From NCBI GenBank assembly GCA_946807835.1, contig OX327705.1, positions 13,546,501 to 13,610,500 of the forward strand: a DNA stretch of 64,000 nucleotides, in the 5' to 3' direction. This stretch comes from Ailanthus altissimus. Its lineage: Eukaryota; Streptophyta; Magnoliopsida; Sapindales; Simaroubaceae. The notes beneath the pieces were generated by a model. The model was not told where the DNA came from. It saw only the letters and a list, made by a program, of their open reading frames with translations, and ran no database searches. The translations under genes and the position numbers were made by a program. Of the stretch, positions 47,803-60,380 are shown piece after piece. Position 1 is the first letter of the stretch. Every line of letters starts with the position of its first letter.

Positions 47803-47937
47803 CTAGGGGAGATGTAATAATTTGTAGAGTTGACTCTGTTAATAATGTAGCGGACCCACTGACTAAGGCCTTAACTTCAAAGGTGTTTGAGAAACACGTG
47901 AAGTCTATGGGTATAAGATACCACTATGCATGGTACT

Positions 47938-47953
47938 AGAGCAAGTGAGAGTT
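47938..47953 (+). other. Copia D polypurine tract
   Basis: AGAGCAAGTGAGAGTT immediately precedes the 3' LTR start TGTTGGG at 47,954. It primes plus-strand synthesis in this family. Confidence 0.8.
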
Positions 47954-50258
47954 TGTTGGGATTTGTGCTCACGTGCCATCCCATTGTTGTTTGAATATTT
48001 TATTTTATAATATTTATCCAGTTCATTATTTGTTAAATCACTAATTACTATTATAACATTGTTTAATGCTTGTGACGCTATAGATATTATGTGATTTAAA
48101 AGGATTCAAACTTAGTCTAAAGAAGTTTAGATCAATGCTAAGAGTTAGCATCATTAAAAATTATATATGTTAAAGAGTTAGCATGTTATATTAATCAGTG
48201 ATGTCTAAAAGTCAGAATCTCATTTGTGACGGTACAAAGACCTGAGAATACATTAGTAATAACATAGTTGCAAGAGTTGCAATAAATGCTAAGAAATGTT
48301 ATTATGTAAGTCTATTCTCAAATTATATGTTCCTAATTTTAATTCACCGATGCAGGTCATCGGTGGAATCCTTTTACATCGACTAGTGTATACTATACCT
48401 AGATAGTCTAGATGGTTGTTCTTAACTAACCATATACTTACTAAAAGTTCGTATAGCATACAAGTGTTCAGTAAGGACTGAATACTGAACAGACTCAATG
48501 AGGACTCCAATAGACATCCTATAAAGCCGTCAATGGAAGGTCTTCTCGAGTTGAGTAGTATACGTGGTCCTTTGACCTGAGTAATGCGGTGGACTTGTAA
48601 GTGATGCATCATACTTTGGTTCCACGCATATCACAAACCTTTTACGGTGTGATCGCTGGATGTCACTGGGTATGGTCCGATGCTTATGGAGTCCGATGTG
48701 TCCAAATATAGAATTCGTCAGCTCACATGGATAACTTATATATATATCCAGACCCTCAAAGACTGTATCTTAGAAAGTCTTATATAAGCAATGTATCCAG
48801 GAAAATATTTTCCTATAGCGTTAAACAATATTATAAAAGTGTTTGAATATATTGTTTATAAAGATACATGTTTGGAGATAAGTTCATAGATGAGCACTTA
48901 GGGATTTGACGATAGTGATTTATATCCCTGCTCTTCTAAGATATGATTGGCGGAAGAATTATACGTATGCGCGTGACCTCAACTTGTATGGTCTACTGTA
49001 CTAATTTTTAATATCCGTGATGTGTGCATGGAGCATCGATTTTGGATTCACAGAATAGTTCTATTTGACAAATCGGGAGTGGATCTAGAGAGTCTCGCAA
49101 TATGAAGTGTACTCATTATGCATTGGGGTAGCGTACTAGATTGAATAGTTCATTCTTGAAAATTTCAATAGACTGGACATTTAGTTCAGTTTCCCTCCGA
49201 TTGTGCACATGTCAAGACTTAAGAGTTAAGTACATCAATTAGTTAATAATTAGTTGTTGACCAATGAGATGTTGACAAATGGCACATGTGGGCCAATTAT
49301 TATTTGATTTAGAAATTACCAAAATAACCTTATTTGTTGGACAAATAATATCATTATTTGATTCATTAAAATGTTTATTGAATAAAATAATAATAATAAT
49401 AATAATAATATATGATATTATTATTTAAATTGAAATTAAACAATTAATTTTTTATTTAAATTGGCATGTGTTACACCAAGATTTAATATGATTACATTAT
49501 TTGTTTAATATTAATTAAATGATAAGATAAGTGTAATGGATAGCATTTGTTAATGGTAGGCCTTAAGATATTTCTTAATGATGAGAAAGTATTTTTTTCA
49601 ATTGGCCTAGATTAAAGCTAAGTTCATTTAAATGATATTCTATTTTGTTTTGTTTTAATTTAGTTTTTTGTTAATAATAATAAACAAAAACTAATGGTAA
49701 ACACAATTGATACCATCAGGTGAGAAAATGAAAGATAATAATAAACAAATAAAAGAGCAATTAGTTGCTCAATTAATGATAATAATTTCGTGCAAGGTGT
49801 TGAGGGGCATGAAAAAATGAGAAGTGAATTTTGCTAAGTGTTGGAAAATTCTATCAAGTGTTCAGAGAACAAAAACTCAACTATTTCATTTTTTCTTCTT
49901 CTATTTTGGTCCTTTATATAACAAGGTAGAAATAAGGATTCAAGAGTTAAACCTTTTGTTGAAAACGCTGCTATTAGAGCTTCCTCAAGCCCACCGTGTT
50001 GAAGAATTAGAATTGTGAACGGGTTGCTTCAAAGGCGGATACTCCGGTTCAATCAAATACCAAAGGCTTGATAAGGTACTCTAACTCAATCTTGGTGTAC
50101 TTTACATTTATGAGATAACATGTAATGCTTACTTATATTTATCATTCAGTAATTTATATTCCGCTCATCCGCTGCGTATGTATATATGTGATACATATAC
50201 TATATTTGAATGATAGACACAAACTCACATGAATGCACCCTAGGTTTAAAATCACTCA

Positions 50259-52934
50259 TAGCAACCACTATGAAGCTTATGTCAAAATTGCACTTGTTAA
50301 TAGCATTAATAGTTTGAGTGTTATTGCATTGCATTAAGAACTAGGAATTCTTGCAACCACACATTGTATCAAGTGTTTAAGTCTTTTAAAGATTTGCAAA
50401 ATATGAATAAAAATCCTTACCAAATTTGTGCAATGCATGTCAGTACGGAAGAGTACATAAACTACACTTTCTAGCAACAAAAATCAAAACTAAATCTCCT
50501 TCTAAATTGCTCTATACTAATGTATGAGGTTTGACACCAACTCTTTCGACAGAATGATATAAATACTATATTTATTTTCTTGATGACTACTCTAGGTACA
50601 CTTGGATCTTTCCATTAAAAACAAAATGTCTTGAAACATTTAAACTCTCTAATACCCAAGTAGATAAACATTTTGAAGACAAATTAAAACACTATAATCA
50701 AATTGAGGAGGAGAGTACAAAAACTTTGTTCCCTTTCTTTAAGAACAACGAATTGTATTCAGAGATCCATGCCTTTACACATATTATTAGAATTTCATAG
50801 TTAAAAGAAAGCACAAACAAATAGTTGAAGTTATTCTAACATTACTGCTCAAGCAAAAAAAAAAAAAAAATTGAGTTTCCAGTTGGATGTTTTCTACACC
50901 AGTGTTTTTATTGTTAACAAACTACCTACATAAGTACTTCTTCATAAATTCCCATATAAGTAGGCATAAATTTGACTTTCTTACAACAGAATGTGTATTC
51001 ATTATTTATAGTCGCATATACAAAGATAAGAAATACCTAAGCAATATTAGAAATTTGTATTCATTAATGATCATATTCAACTTCTCAGCATCATTTAACA
51101 GTCTTAGATCCAATATCAATCATATAGTCAATCAGTACAAAGAGTTTCATAAACCTTATACTCAAACACTTCACTAAACAATTGACAACAAATGGCTTTA
51201 GAAATAACAATAACACAACATCTTCAACTTCACAATAAATTCAAATAAAAAACTAAAATATGCTAACTAATCAAAATCAACCAACCCAAATAAACTTACA
51301 CATTCTATGGTCACTAAAGCCAAAGCAAGCATCGTTAAATTCAAATTGTATCAGGTAGTAAAATAAGAATCAGGATTAGAAGGAGTTCAAATAGTTTTAT
51401 CTGATCATAAAGTGCCAAAGAAAATGCAGGAAGAATATGTTTCCTTGATGAATAACAAGAAATGGGAATTAGTTCCAAGAGTTGACAATTAAAAAGTTAT
51501 AAGTAACAAATGGGTTTATAAGATAAAGTACAATCTAGAAGGTACTGTGTCAAAATATAAAGCCAGACTTCTTGTTAAACAATTTTATCAAGATACAAGA
51601 GTGGATTATTTCGATGCTTTTAGCCCTGCAGTGAAAACTTCAACAATAAGAGGTTAATGTAGCCTTGTTTTCACGAGTCATTGGAAGATAAGACAAATAG
51701 ATATTAATAATGCTTTTCTAAATGCAATTCTTACAGAGAAAGTGTATATAGAGTAGCTATAGGGATTTGTAGAATTGATAAGCCAACACATGTGTGTAGA
51801 TTGAAGTAAGCTCTTTATGGCCTGAAGCATGGGCTTACAACATGGTTTAAAAGGTTGAGATAATCTTTAATTAGTTAGGGATTTCAAAATTTTAAGTCTG
51901 AAACATCCTTATTCATCAAATTAAATGGAACTTCAATGATACTAGTGTTAATATATGTGGATGACATTTTGATTATAGTAACAAAGATAACAAAAATTGA
52001 TGCAGTGGTACAGCAATTAAGTGATACTTTTACATTAAAGAATTTAGGACACCTTAATTACTTTCTAGGCATTGAGGTTACAAAAATTGACATATGGATT
52101 GTCTCAAACTAAATATGTTCAAGATCTCTTGAAAAGAGCAAATATGTAGAATTGTAAATCCTGTGATACTTCAATGAGTGTTAGTAATAAGTTGTACAAA
52201 AAAAACAATAAGTCTTGCAAAGATCCAACCTTGTATAGGAGCATGGTGGGAGCACTGCAATACGTTATTCTAACAAGGCCAGAATTGGCATATTCTATCA
52301 ATAGACTAAGTTAATTCATGTCCAAAGCTTCAAACAAACACTCATCAACATACATGAAAATCTTAAGATATCTATAGTCTATAAGATCTCAGTCTAGAGT
52401 TCAACTTATTTAACCATTTAACACTCACTGGTTTTTCAGCTGCAAATTAAAGTTATGACCTTGAAAATAAAAGATTAGTGGGTGGCTACTGTATTTATTT
52501 AAGAGCAAATCTTATTACTTGGTCATCAAAGAAGTAACATGTAGTTACTAGATTCAATATAGAGTATGAATATAAAGCTCTTGCTTTAGCTTGTACAGAA
52601 ATGGTTTGGCTTATATCTCTTTTAATTGAGCTACATATTGTCTTATCTTTAACACTAGTAATATGGTATAATAATCTTAGTGCCATTGCATTGGTAGTCA
52701 ACCCTAATTTCCATACCATAACTAAACATATAGACTTGGACATCCATTAAATCAAGGACAAGATTGAAGTTGGCATGGTAAAAGTTAGTCATATGGCAAG
52801 AAAGGATCAAATAGTTGATATTTTTACATAACCTCTATCTTATGGCAAATTCCCTAATTTTCTGAGCAAACTCAATGTTTCTCCTCAAATTATGAGTTTA
52901 AAGTGCATATTAGAGAATAGTATGGATAAGCGAT
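50259..52934 (+). pseudogene. Copia E integrase, RT and RNase H remnant (right half)
   Basis: Continues the element begun at 38,171. Integrase C-terminal sequence (KLDF..TECVFI, then YKCLSNI) lies at 50,950-51,060. RT starts near 51,420 (MNNKKWELVPRVDN, NKWVYKIKYNLEGTVSKYKARL, VDYFDAFSPAVKT). The intact YVDD is at 51,954-51,965, followed by LSQTKYVQDLLKRANM, YRSMVGALQYVILTRPELAYSINR and RNase H to about 52,850. This is the RE1/Hopscotch type, different from A-D. Stops are numerous. Confidence 0.87.
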
Positions 52935-53184
52935 TGTTGCAGAGTTATAAAATAAATCATTAGAAGCATGCAAGTATGGAATCAGTTGATGGATGTTTAA
53001 ATACTCTAATATTTACTTTTCCTACAAAATTTTCAGAAGTTAGTTAGCGTTTATTTTGAGTTGGCATATTCTTTACCCATGATCTCCATTGATCTTTTCC
53101 TATAAATAAAACAAGCTCTGTAATCTTCATATTATTAAGAAAAGAAATAAAATTATAGTTTCTCGATTATTCTTTTATTTTCCA
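52935..53184 (+). mobile_element. Probable short 3' LTR of copia E
   Basis: TGTTGCAGAG..TTTTCCA, about 250 bp. It ends with CCTATAAATAAAACAAG..TTCATATTATTAAGAAAAGAAAT, the usual layout at the end of RE1/Hopscotch-type LTRs. The 5' LTR is not in view, so the boundaries are inferred. Confidence 0.5.
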
Positions 53185-55325
53185 GAAAACTTTCAATTTG
53201 TTATTTTCCCAAAAAAAAAACACTTACTTCATAATTTTTAACTGTGTGGCATCAAGCCGCAATCGTTGTTGCTCGTGGCTGAGCACATGTTGCCACAAAT
53301 CAATAGCTACATGTGCAACTGCCATAAATACTTGGTTGTATTGTGTGGTTTTGCTACCAGCGTATTATAACTATTCTAATCATGCTGCCTCATGTGTCAA
53401 ATATCTATTTATTGTTCTTCAATTACTAGTATATTCAAAACATTTCATATTACACAAAAATCTTATGTTAGCTAATTGGCTTATAACAAATCTAAAGAAT
53501 AAAACACATAAATTAAGATGAAAATTTGGGATATTATTTCATCACCACTTCTTGTTACGACTTTGAAAGAATTACAAACAAATCTTTAACTATGAATTTG
53601 CATAAAATCATTAATTATAGATTAAAATATAAAAATTATGTTAAAATCACAATCATACATTAGGCTATATATGTAATATGAAACAAGGCGATTTTGATAC
53701 CATTTATTGGTAAAAATATATTTTTTAATTAAAAATTATTGAAAAAGTTAGATTTTTTTATTCATAATTACATGTATAGGGTTAGAGAATTATGTCAATT
53801 TCATGTTTGTTAATTTTAAATTGATTGTTTGTAATGTCTTTAATTCTTTATTAAATGCATGTTCTAGGCCATTCTCACTTCCCATGGTACCCATGATGCA
53901 TTTGTGGAGTTTATAGTTCGGTGGGTTTGGGTTACCCGAATGGATTTGTTGTATTTGTGAAAAAGTGGGTCTCACTGTCATTAGCTTCTTCCGTTGAAGT
54001 GGATTTTAAACACTTGGAATAGGTTGCTTGGGCCTAATGGGAGATAGGCTTAACAATATTAAATAAGGTTTTTTTTTATATTTTCTAAACATTTTTTAGA
54101 AAGAAAAATAACAATAATAATAATAATATATGATTATAACTATTTATCAATTTTCTTTTAATAAGAAAATGTAGAGATTAAAATTTATTCAGCTACATTT
54201 GAGTAAAACATGAAAAATAAGAGGTGCAAGGAAGTAGTAGTAAAAAGATTAGGGACTACAACAGCAACGTGATCCTCCAATGGAGATGCAGAACTCAGTC
54301 AGTAACTTCTTTTCATTACTTGAATAATGTTTGTTTGTGAATAATGTTTGTTAATAATGTATGTGTTTATATACTTTTCTTTTTGCTTTTGTGTGTGCTT
54401 GTGGCCATGCGTTATATCTATTAATTTGTTGTGCATATGTACGTGTATGTTTGAGCAGAGAAAGAGAGTATGAGTAAGTAGAGTTTACTTGAGCTCAGTG
54501 AAGATATAATAAAAATAAAAACAATTAGAAATTTGTTGAATCTCATTTCTTCTAATTCTAAGTTCTAACTCTTGATCTCCTATGCAATAGAGAAGACATG
54601 CTAAAATTTTAATTTATATTGACATTAAAAATCCTAGATTTCATCTAATTTTAGAATTGTTTTTAATTTCTTTTCTCAATCAATTAATTCAATTTATCCA
54701 ATAATTTATTATCTTCTACAACATTACATTTATGTAATTTAAAAATTATGTCCGCATCAGAGGACAAAAAAGATGATCTTAATATTCTTTGTTATTTCAA
54801 ATTTTGGTTAATCACAAATTTGATGCTGCCTACTTTTGCTTAATTAATCATAATATTCTGATAAATATTTTTTGGTATATATGTTGGATTTCATTTTACA
54901 CTTCTTAATACACAATTAATTACTCACTTTAACCTATGTATTTTGGTATGTCACTATTTATTAAAAGAAAAAAATCTTTTGCTTGATTTGGTAATAAAAT
55001 TTATTATTAGTTATTAATTTCCGGCTACAATTTGAAACTAGTTCTTTTTACACATTTCTCTAGCTGATAATAACCAATCCTCTGTATTAATTTTTAGCCT
55101 TTAGCCAAAATTAGTTCTTTTTTACATTGAGTGTAATAAATAATTTTAGAATTTTTACTATTTTACTATTTAATATTTGTTCGACACATTTTATTTGACC
55201 CTTTCTAACCTCTTATTTGACCCTTTATTGATATTCATAATTAAAATTAGATCATAAAAAAAATGTCTTACTTCTTTAATTACTTGATTATTCTTAAATC
55301 ACTTAATACTTTAATGATAATTTTT
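53185..55325. other. AT-rich interval with no gene recognised
   Basis: The 107-codon frame at 53,198-53,521 and others have no domain features. A less AT-rich patch at 53,870-54,050 has no supported exon structure. Confidence 0.5.
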
Positions 55326-55329
55326 CAAT

Positions 55330-57389
55330 ATATCTAAATTTGTAAATAAAATTTATCATTCAATAAATAATTTGTTAAAAAATTGTGATCATAATTTTAA
55401 ATGATCAAGTACCGCAAACAATATATGTGAATAACACTAAGTATAAATTCTATATTGCAAGTATATGTTTTTACAACTTATAAAATTGCATCTTCAAACT
55501 ATTAAAATTTTGATTGTTTGTATAAATCTCACTTCATGATAATTCAAAAGACAAAACATATAAATTTATGGTCATTACCATCTCAATCAAACTTATTAAA
55601 ACTTTTGTGAGTTAAGACCAATAATATTTTGTTAACTAGATCAAAATTCAAATTGCTAAGACCAATGATATTTTTGTCAACTAGATCAAAAGTCAAATTG
55701 CTATAGCCAGAAAAATTAGCCAAAATCTTAAGAATACAAGTGTTTGTTTGATATGGTTTTCTAAAGTGTTGTTCTTAAAATTATTTTATCAAATGGTTTT
55801 GATTTTTTTTCTTTAATCTGTTGTTTTAAATTAAAACACGTTCCATCATATTTTCTAATAATTATATTTTTAAAATAAAAACAGGAAAAATATTTTTCAT
55901 AGATATTACAAGAATAACAAAAAACAATGAATATGTATTTGATAGAATTATTTTATAAAAATTAGTTTTGCTACACGTAAATTGTAACACATTAAAAGAA
56001 GTTATATAAGATTATTTATTCTTATTTATAATATATTGAAAATTTGATATCCTTTAACTTCTCAAATAACTCAAGCAATAATAGATATCATGTGTCATAT
56101 TTAACATAAAAATATATAATTCAAAGATATAATATTGTAATAAATAGTTACTAATCTTATTTTTTAACATTAGCTATGTCTATATTGTAATTCCTCTTAT
56201 ATTATTAAATCAAAAATCAAAGTGTAATTTTTGTTAACATTTGAGTTGTTTAAACTAATTTACAAATATAAAGCAAAACCAACATTATTTTCATAATTCG
56301 CCACATTTATCTGCGTAAATTAATGTTGACCTAAATGGCTTTAGGACGAATTTTGTTTTTTAAAGAAAAACAGTCTAGTATGATCTACACTCAAATCTTG
56401 TAAATCTGATTGAATGGAGTAGAAAATTGTATCAACTCATCTGCCGTTTTTACCTTTTAGATTATATATTGCCAATTGATGAAAAATTGTGTCAAAAAAT
56501 TGTTAACAAAACTCACCTTTGATCGGTAATCTACTTTTCATTTTCATTGAGTAGAGTTTTAATTTTGAAAACTCTAGAGTTAGAATTTTACAAACATTAG
56601 TTTATATATTTGTAAATAAATTTTATAAATAATATTCTTATTCAATAAATAATTTGCTAAATAAATTAAGGTTATAAATTTAAATAACTAAGCACTACAA
56701 ACAACGTATGTGAATATCACTAAGTATAGATTTTATGTTACAAGTATATATTCCTATAACTCATAAAATTACATCTCCAAGTTATTAAAATTTTGACCGT
56801 TTGTATAGATCTCACTCCGTAATAACTCAAAAGATATAACCCGTAAATTTATGTTCCTTACCATCTCATGATTAAAGTCAATCTAACTTATTAAAATTTG
56901 TGTGAGTTAAGACCAATGATATTTTATTACTAGATTAAAATTTACATTAGTCCCGTTCAACGTATTATATATTTTAATTTTTCTATTCAAAATCTTTATT
57001 TTAATGATCAAAATAGTTCATTCACTATAAAAAATAAAAAAAATCATAATCTTGTATAATGAAATGTTATTTTATATTAATAAATGTGAATAATATTTAA
57101 GTTATAAAACATTTGTGATCAATATATTTTTATATTAATATATAAATCACATATTTTATAAATATTAGGTCTTCAATATATGGTCAAAAATATATAGATA
57201 AATTTAATTTAATTATAAAATATTATTATATATATTTTAAGAGCTTTAATAACATATAATGACTAAAAACTTCCCACTTATTCTAAAGTATATTAGGTAT
57301 CTATCAAAATCTTATATCATCAATATGAATTTCGACTTCGAAACTCTTTGCTCACAATAAGTTTGCAAATAAATCTGCGAAATAAGCTC

Positions 57390-57431
<42 letters not shown>

Positions 57432-58500
57432 CTAAGTAATTCACAGCTGGCCAGAAATCCAAAGTTAAACTGAAATTGATCACAACAGCAGCAACAAATT
57501 AGTAGTCCATGCAATGCTAGAAGTAGGGAAAACTAATTAAAAGCATAAATCTCTACATGACAAGAGGTACCGTGACTGATTGAAACACCGAAACAAATTT
57601 CCTATAACCAGAAAAATCTTTCAAAATGTAAAGAATACAAGTTTTTGTTTGATATATATGGTTTTCTAAAGTGTTGTTCTTAAAATTATTTTGTCAAATC
57701 GTTTAATTTTTTTCTTTTTAATCTGTTGTTTTTATATTAAAACACGTTCAATCATATTTTCTAATAATTATATTTTAAAAATAAAAGCAGGAAAAATATT
57801 TTCCATATATATTATAAAAATAACAAAAAATGAATTAAAAATCATTTTTGCTACACGTAAATTGCAACACACTAAAAGAAGTTATATAAGATTAATTTAT
57901 TCTTATTTATTATATATTGAGAATTTGATGTCCTTCAATTTCTCAAATAACTCAAGCAATAATATATATATATATATCATGTGTCATATTTAACATAAAG
58001 ATATATAATTCAAAGATATAATATTATAATAAATGGTTATTAATTTATTTTTTAACATTAGCTATATTTATATTGTAATTCTTCTTATATTAATAAATCA
58101 AAAATCAAAGTGTAAATTTTGTTAACACTTGACTAGTCTAAACTAATTTACAAATATAAAAGCAAAACCAACATTGTTTTCATGGTTCACTACATTTATC
58201 TACATAAATTAATGTTGACCTACATAGCTTTAGGAAGAAATTAAAAAAAAAACATTGTAATCCCAGACAATAAGCATCAACGCATTCAAATCTCGTAAAT
58301 CTGATTGAAATGGGGGCAAAGCAAGCGCGGATTGTTTAAATAGAGTACAAAATTGTATCAACTCATCCGTCGTTTTTGCCTTTTAGATTGAATGCTGCCA
58401 ATTGGCGAAAACTTGTGTCACAAAATTGTGAACAAAACTTACCTTTGATCGGCAATCTACCTCCCATTTCACTTAGTTTGAGTTTTAGTTTTGAAAACTC
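55330..58500. repeat. Diverged direct duplication, second unit interrupted
   Basis: 55,330-55,700 matches 56,600-56,955, and 55,715-56,580 matches 57,605-58,500, in the same order. The second unit carries about 640 bp of unrelated sequence (about 56,957-57,600) that includes a TA microsatellite. No TE protein is visible. The right part of each unit includes a candidate minus-strand first exon (see findings). Confidence 0.75.
57394..57429. repeat. (TA)n microsatellite
   Basis: An uninterrupted TA run of about 36 bp. Confidence 0.9.
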
Positions 58501-58866
58501 TAAAGTTCAAACTGCACAAAAATCATTGTCTTTCTCCCAATTTGTGTTCAAATTTATAGAAATAGTATTATCGTCTTGTAAGAAAAGATACTTTAATACT
58601 CAAATCTGTGATTATCTAACAAACTTATGAAATGTGTAGTAGTACCCCAAATAAAAGAATTATATTTTTTTATATTTCTCTCAATATACTAAAGGTTGTA
58701 ATGCTTGTTTTTCTATGAATTCCTTATAGCTTATTATGCATGCCTATTTATAGTAAAAATATTATCAGAGTCTAATTCATATTTAGATGATGCAATAAAA
58801 CTTATCATAATATGATGAACTTATCGTAATGTGATCAACTTATCATGATGTGATAATGTTTATATC

Positions 58867-59577
58867 TGTTGGAATTTGTTAGTTCAAAATTAAGGATGAA
58901 TTGATTTTGAGTCAAAAACAAAGAGAGAGTTGAACATATGGTCAATGATTCAATTAAAGGACAAAAGAGGTGCGAAAAGGAAAGTCGAAAAGAAGATACT
59001 ATTTACAATGGTATTGTTCACGAGCTTATTGTTTATGGGTACTGTTCACACAACTTTACCTTTTTTTGAAAAAGTTCTATTTTGGTTCTAATAGCGTGTT
59101 TAAGTCAATTTTGGACTTTCTTTTTATATGGACTCTTATTTCAATAAGGGTCTTGTAAAAACTATACAAACCCTTATAATTCATTAGAATTGTCAATGCA
59201 TCAATAAGAGAAAAAATAGAGTGCTGGAGAAGCTTTAGGGCACTGGTCACAAGTGCGAAAGAGTACTATGCAATGCATGAGTGCTAGGCACATAAGTATA
59301 AGAAATAACTAAATAGATCCTTTAAGAGTTTCTCTATTATTGTATTCCTTAGGTTTCTCTTGTAATAGGTTCTTTAGGTATTAAAAAACTAGAATAAAAG
59401 AAGTTAGATCTGTGATCCATCGTTGATGTAATCGATTTTGTCGAACCACGTATATTCTTGTACCTTGTATGTGATTATTTTCTTAATTTCTTTATTGATC
59501 TTTATTTATTCTTATTTTACTTGTGAATGAAAGCTTTCGTATAACGCATAGAGTTTTAGAGTGCTAAAAATTGGGCT
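58867..59577 (+). mobile_element. LTR (element G) followed by primer binding sites
   Basis: Begins TGTTGGAATTTGTTAG and runs to just before a TTGGTATTAAAGC site at 59,580 that resembles the tRNA-Met primer site. GTCTTGTAAAAACTATA and TTGTACCTTGTATGTG blocks fit an LTR with R/U5. No partner LTR is in the window. Confidence 0.6.
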
Positions 59578-59578
59578 A

Positions 59579-59710
59579 ATTGGTATTAAAGCACGTAAGA
59601 ATCATCAACAAACTACTATTAGAGTTGTGGTAAAGTTGATGTTTAAATGGTGCTGGATTGGAGCACCTAGCTTGATACCATAACAAACTGGTATCAGAAT
59701 AAGGTTTGCA
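59579..59710 (+). other. Two primer-binding-site-like sequences in tandem
   Basis: TTGGTATTAAAGC near 59,580 and CTGGTATCAGAATAAGG near 59,690 head two imperfect repeats; AGAGTTGTGGTAAAGTTGATG resembles AGAGCTATGGTCAGGTCAATG. The second site also pairs with an upstream GATACCA (7-bp perfect stem). Confidence 0.5.
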
Positions 59711-59844
59711 TTTAGAGTTAAGTTAAGGTCATTATTAGAGCTATGGTCAGGTCAATGGCCAAGTATAGGTTGTTTAACCATGGAGACTCACAAGTATTGA
59801 AAACAAAAGAATAAGGAAAAATATCAAGAGCTTAGGGTGTAGTG

Positions 59845-60380
59845 TTAACAACTTGAACTTGCAAGAAATCACCATTTCTTTCTCTCAACTTAACTTCTAC
59901 AAGCTGTTGCATTCTAGTTTCTCTCAATCCCTGCAATATATTGCAAATATGAGAGGGACATGCGGTACCCAGCTTGAACTGGCATCATATGTCTTTAAAA
60001 TGCCTATATTTGTCAAACACAAATCTGTGGGAGTCTTCCTGACAATGATAAGGTTTCTAGGGTAGAAGAATTTTTAATACCTAACCTTACTGTAGTGGAA
60101 ACACTTTCTATCTACACGCTCTTTTATTGATCTTTGGATAAATGTTGCCTCTAAGGATTTATCCTAGGTATCTGCCTCATCTTCTTCTTCTTACACATCT
60201 AATCTTACCAAATATATTTAGAGTAAAAGATGAAGCACCCTTTACAAAGAGTGTCATACCCTCTCTATTTTATCCTCTAGAGAGGTGTTATCAAAAATAC
60301 CTTATGGCAAACTCTAATCAACAATAAATCCAAAATTTTCTAAATCTAGAATACTTTTGTGATTCATTTACCGGCCAGAG
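59845..60380 (-). pseudogene. Copia F protease and shortened gag remnant
   Basis: Reverse complement of copia C 21,420-21,990, including the same shortened gag and the decayed zinc knuckle (KCFH-type region near 60,100). Left of 59,845 copia homology stops, so integrase, RT, RNase H and the 3' LTR are lost. Confidence 0.8.

Larger units (their letters stand above)
38978..50258 (+). mobile_element. Nearly full-length Ty1-copia element D with nested solo LTR
   Basis: The 5' LTR is 38,978-42,728 (about 2310 bp without the 1441-bp solo LTR inside it). The internal region is 42,729-47,953 and the 3' LTR is 47,954-50,258 (about 2305 bp). Both LTRs start TGTTGGGATTTGTGC. The primer binding site, gag, protease, integrase, RT, RNase H and polypurine tract are in standard copia order. 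The coding frame is broken many times. It splits copia E. The candidate target duplication is imperfect (GTAAC left, GCAAC right). Confidence 0.92.

Noticed and set aside
53198..53521. 107-codon plus-strand frame with many Cys residues
   Set aside because: No recognisable domain, starts in a poly(A)-rich tract just after the copia E LTR, and has no splice or promoter support.
54290..54335. Possible first exon ATGGAGATGCAGAACTCAG
   Set aside because: The frame stops after 15 codons, the donor-like GTAACT is weak, and no downstream exon could be identified.
57691..57993. 100-codon plus-strand frame
   Set aside because: AT-rich Ile/Lys/Asn composition, and the paralogous segment at 55,800-56,100 does not keep the frame.
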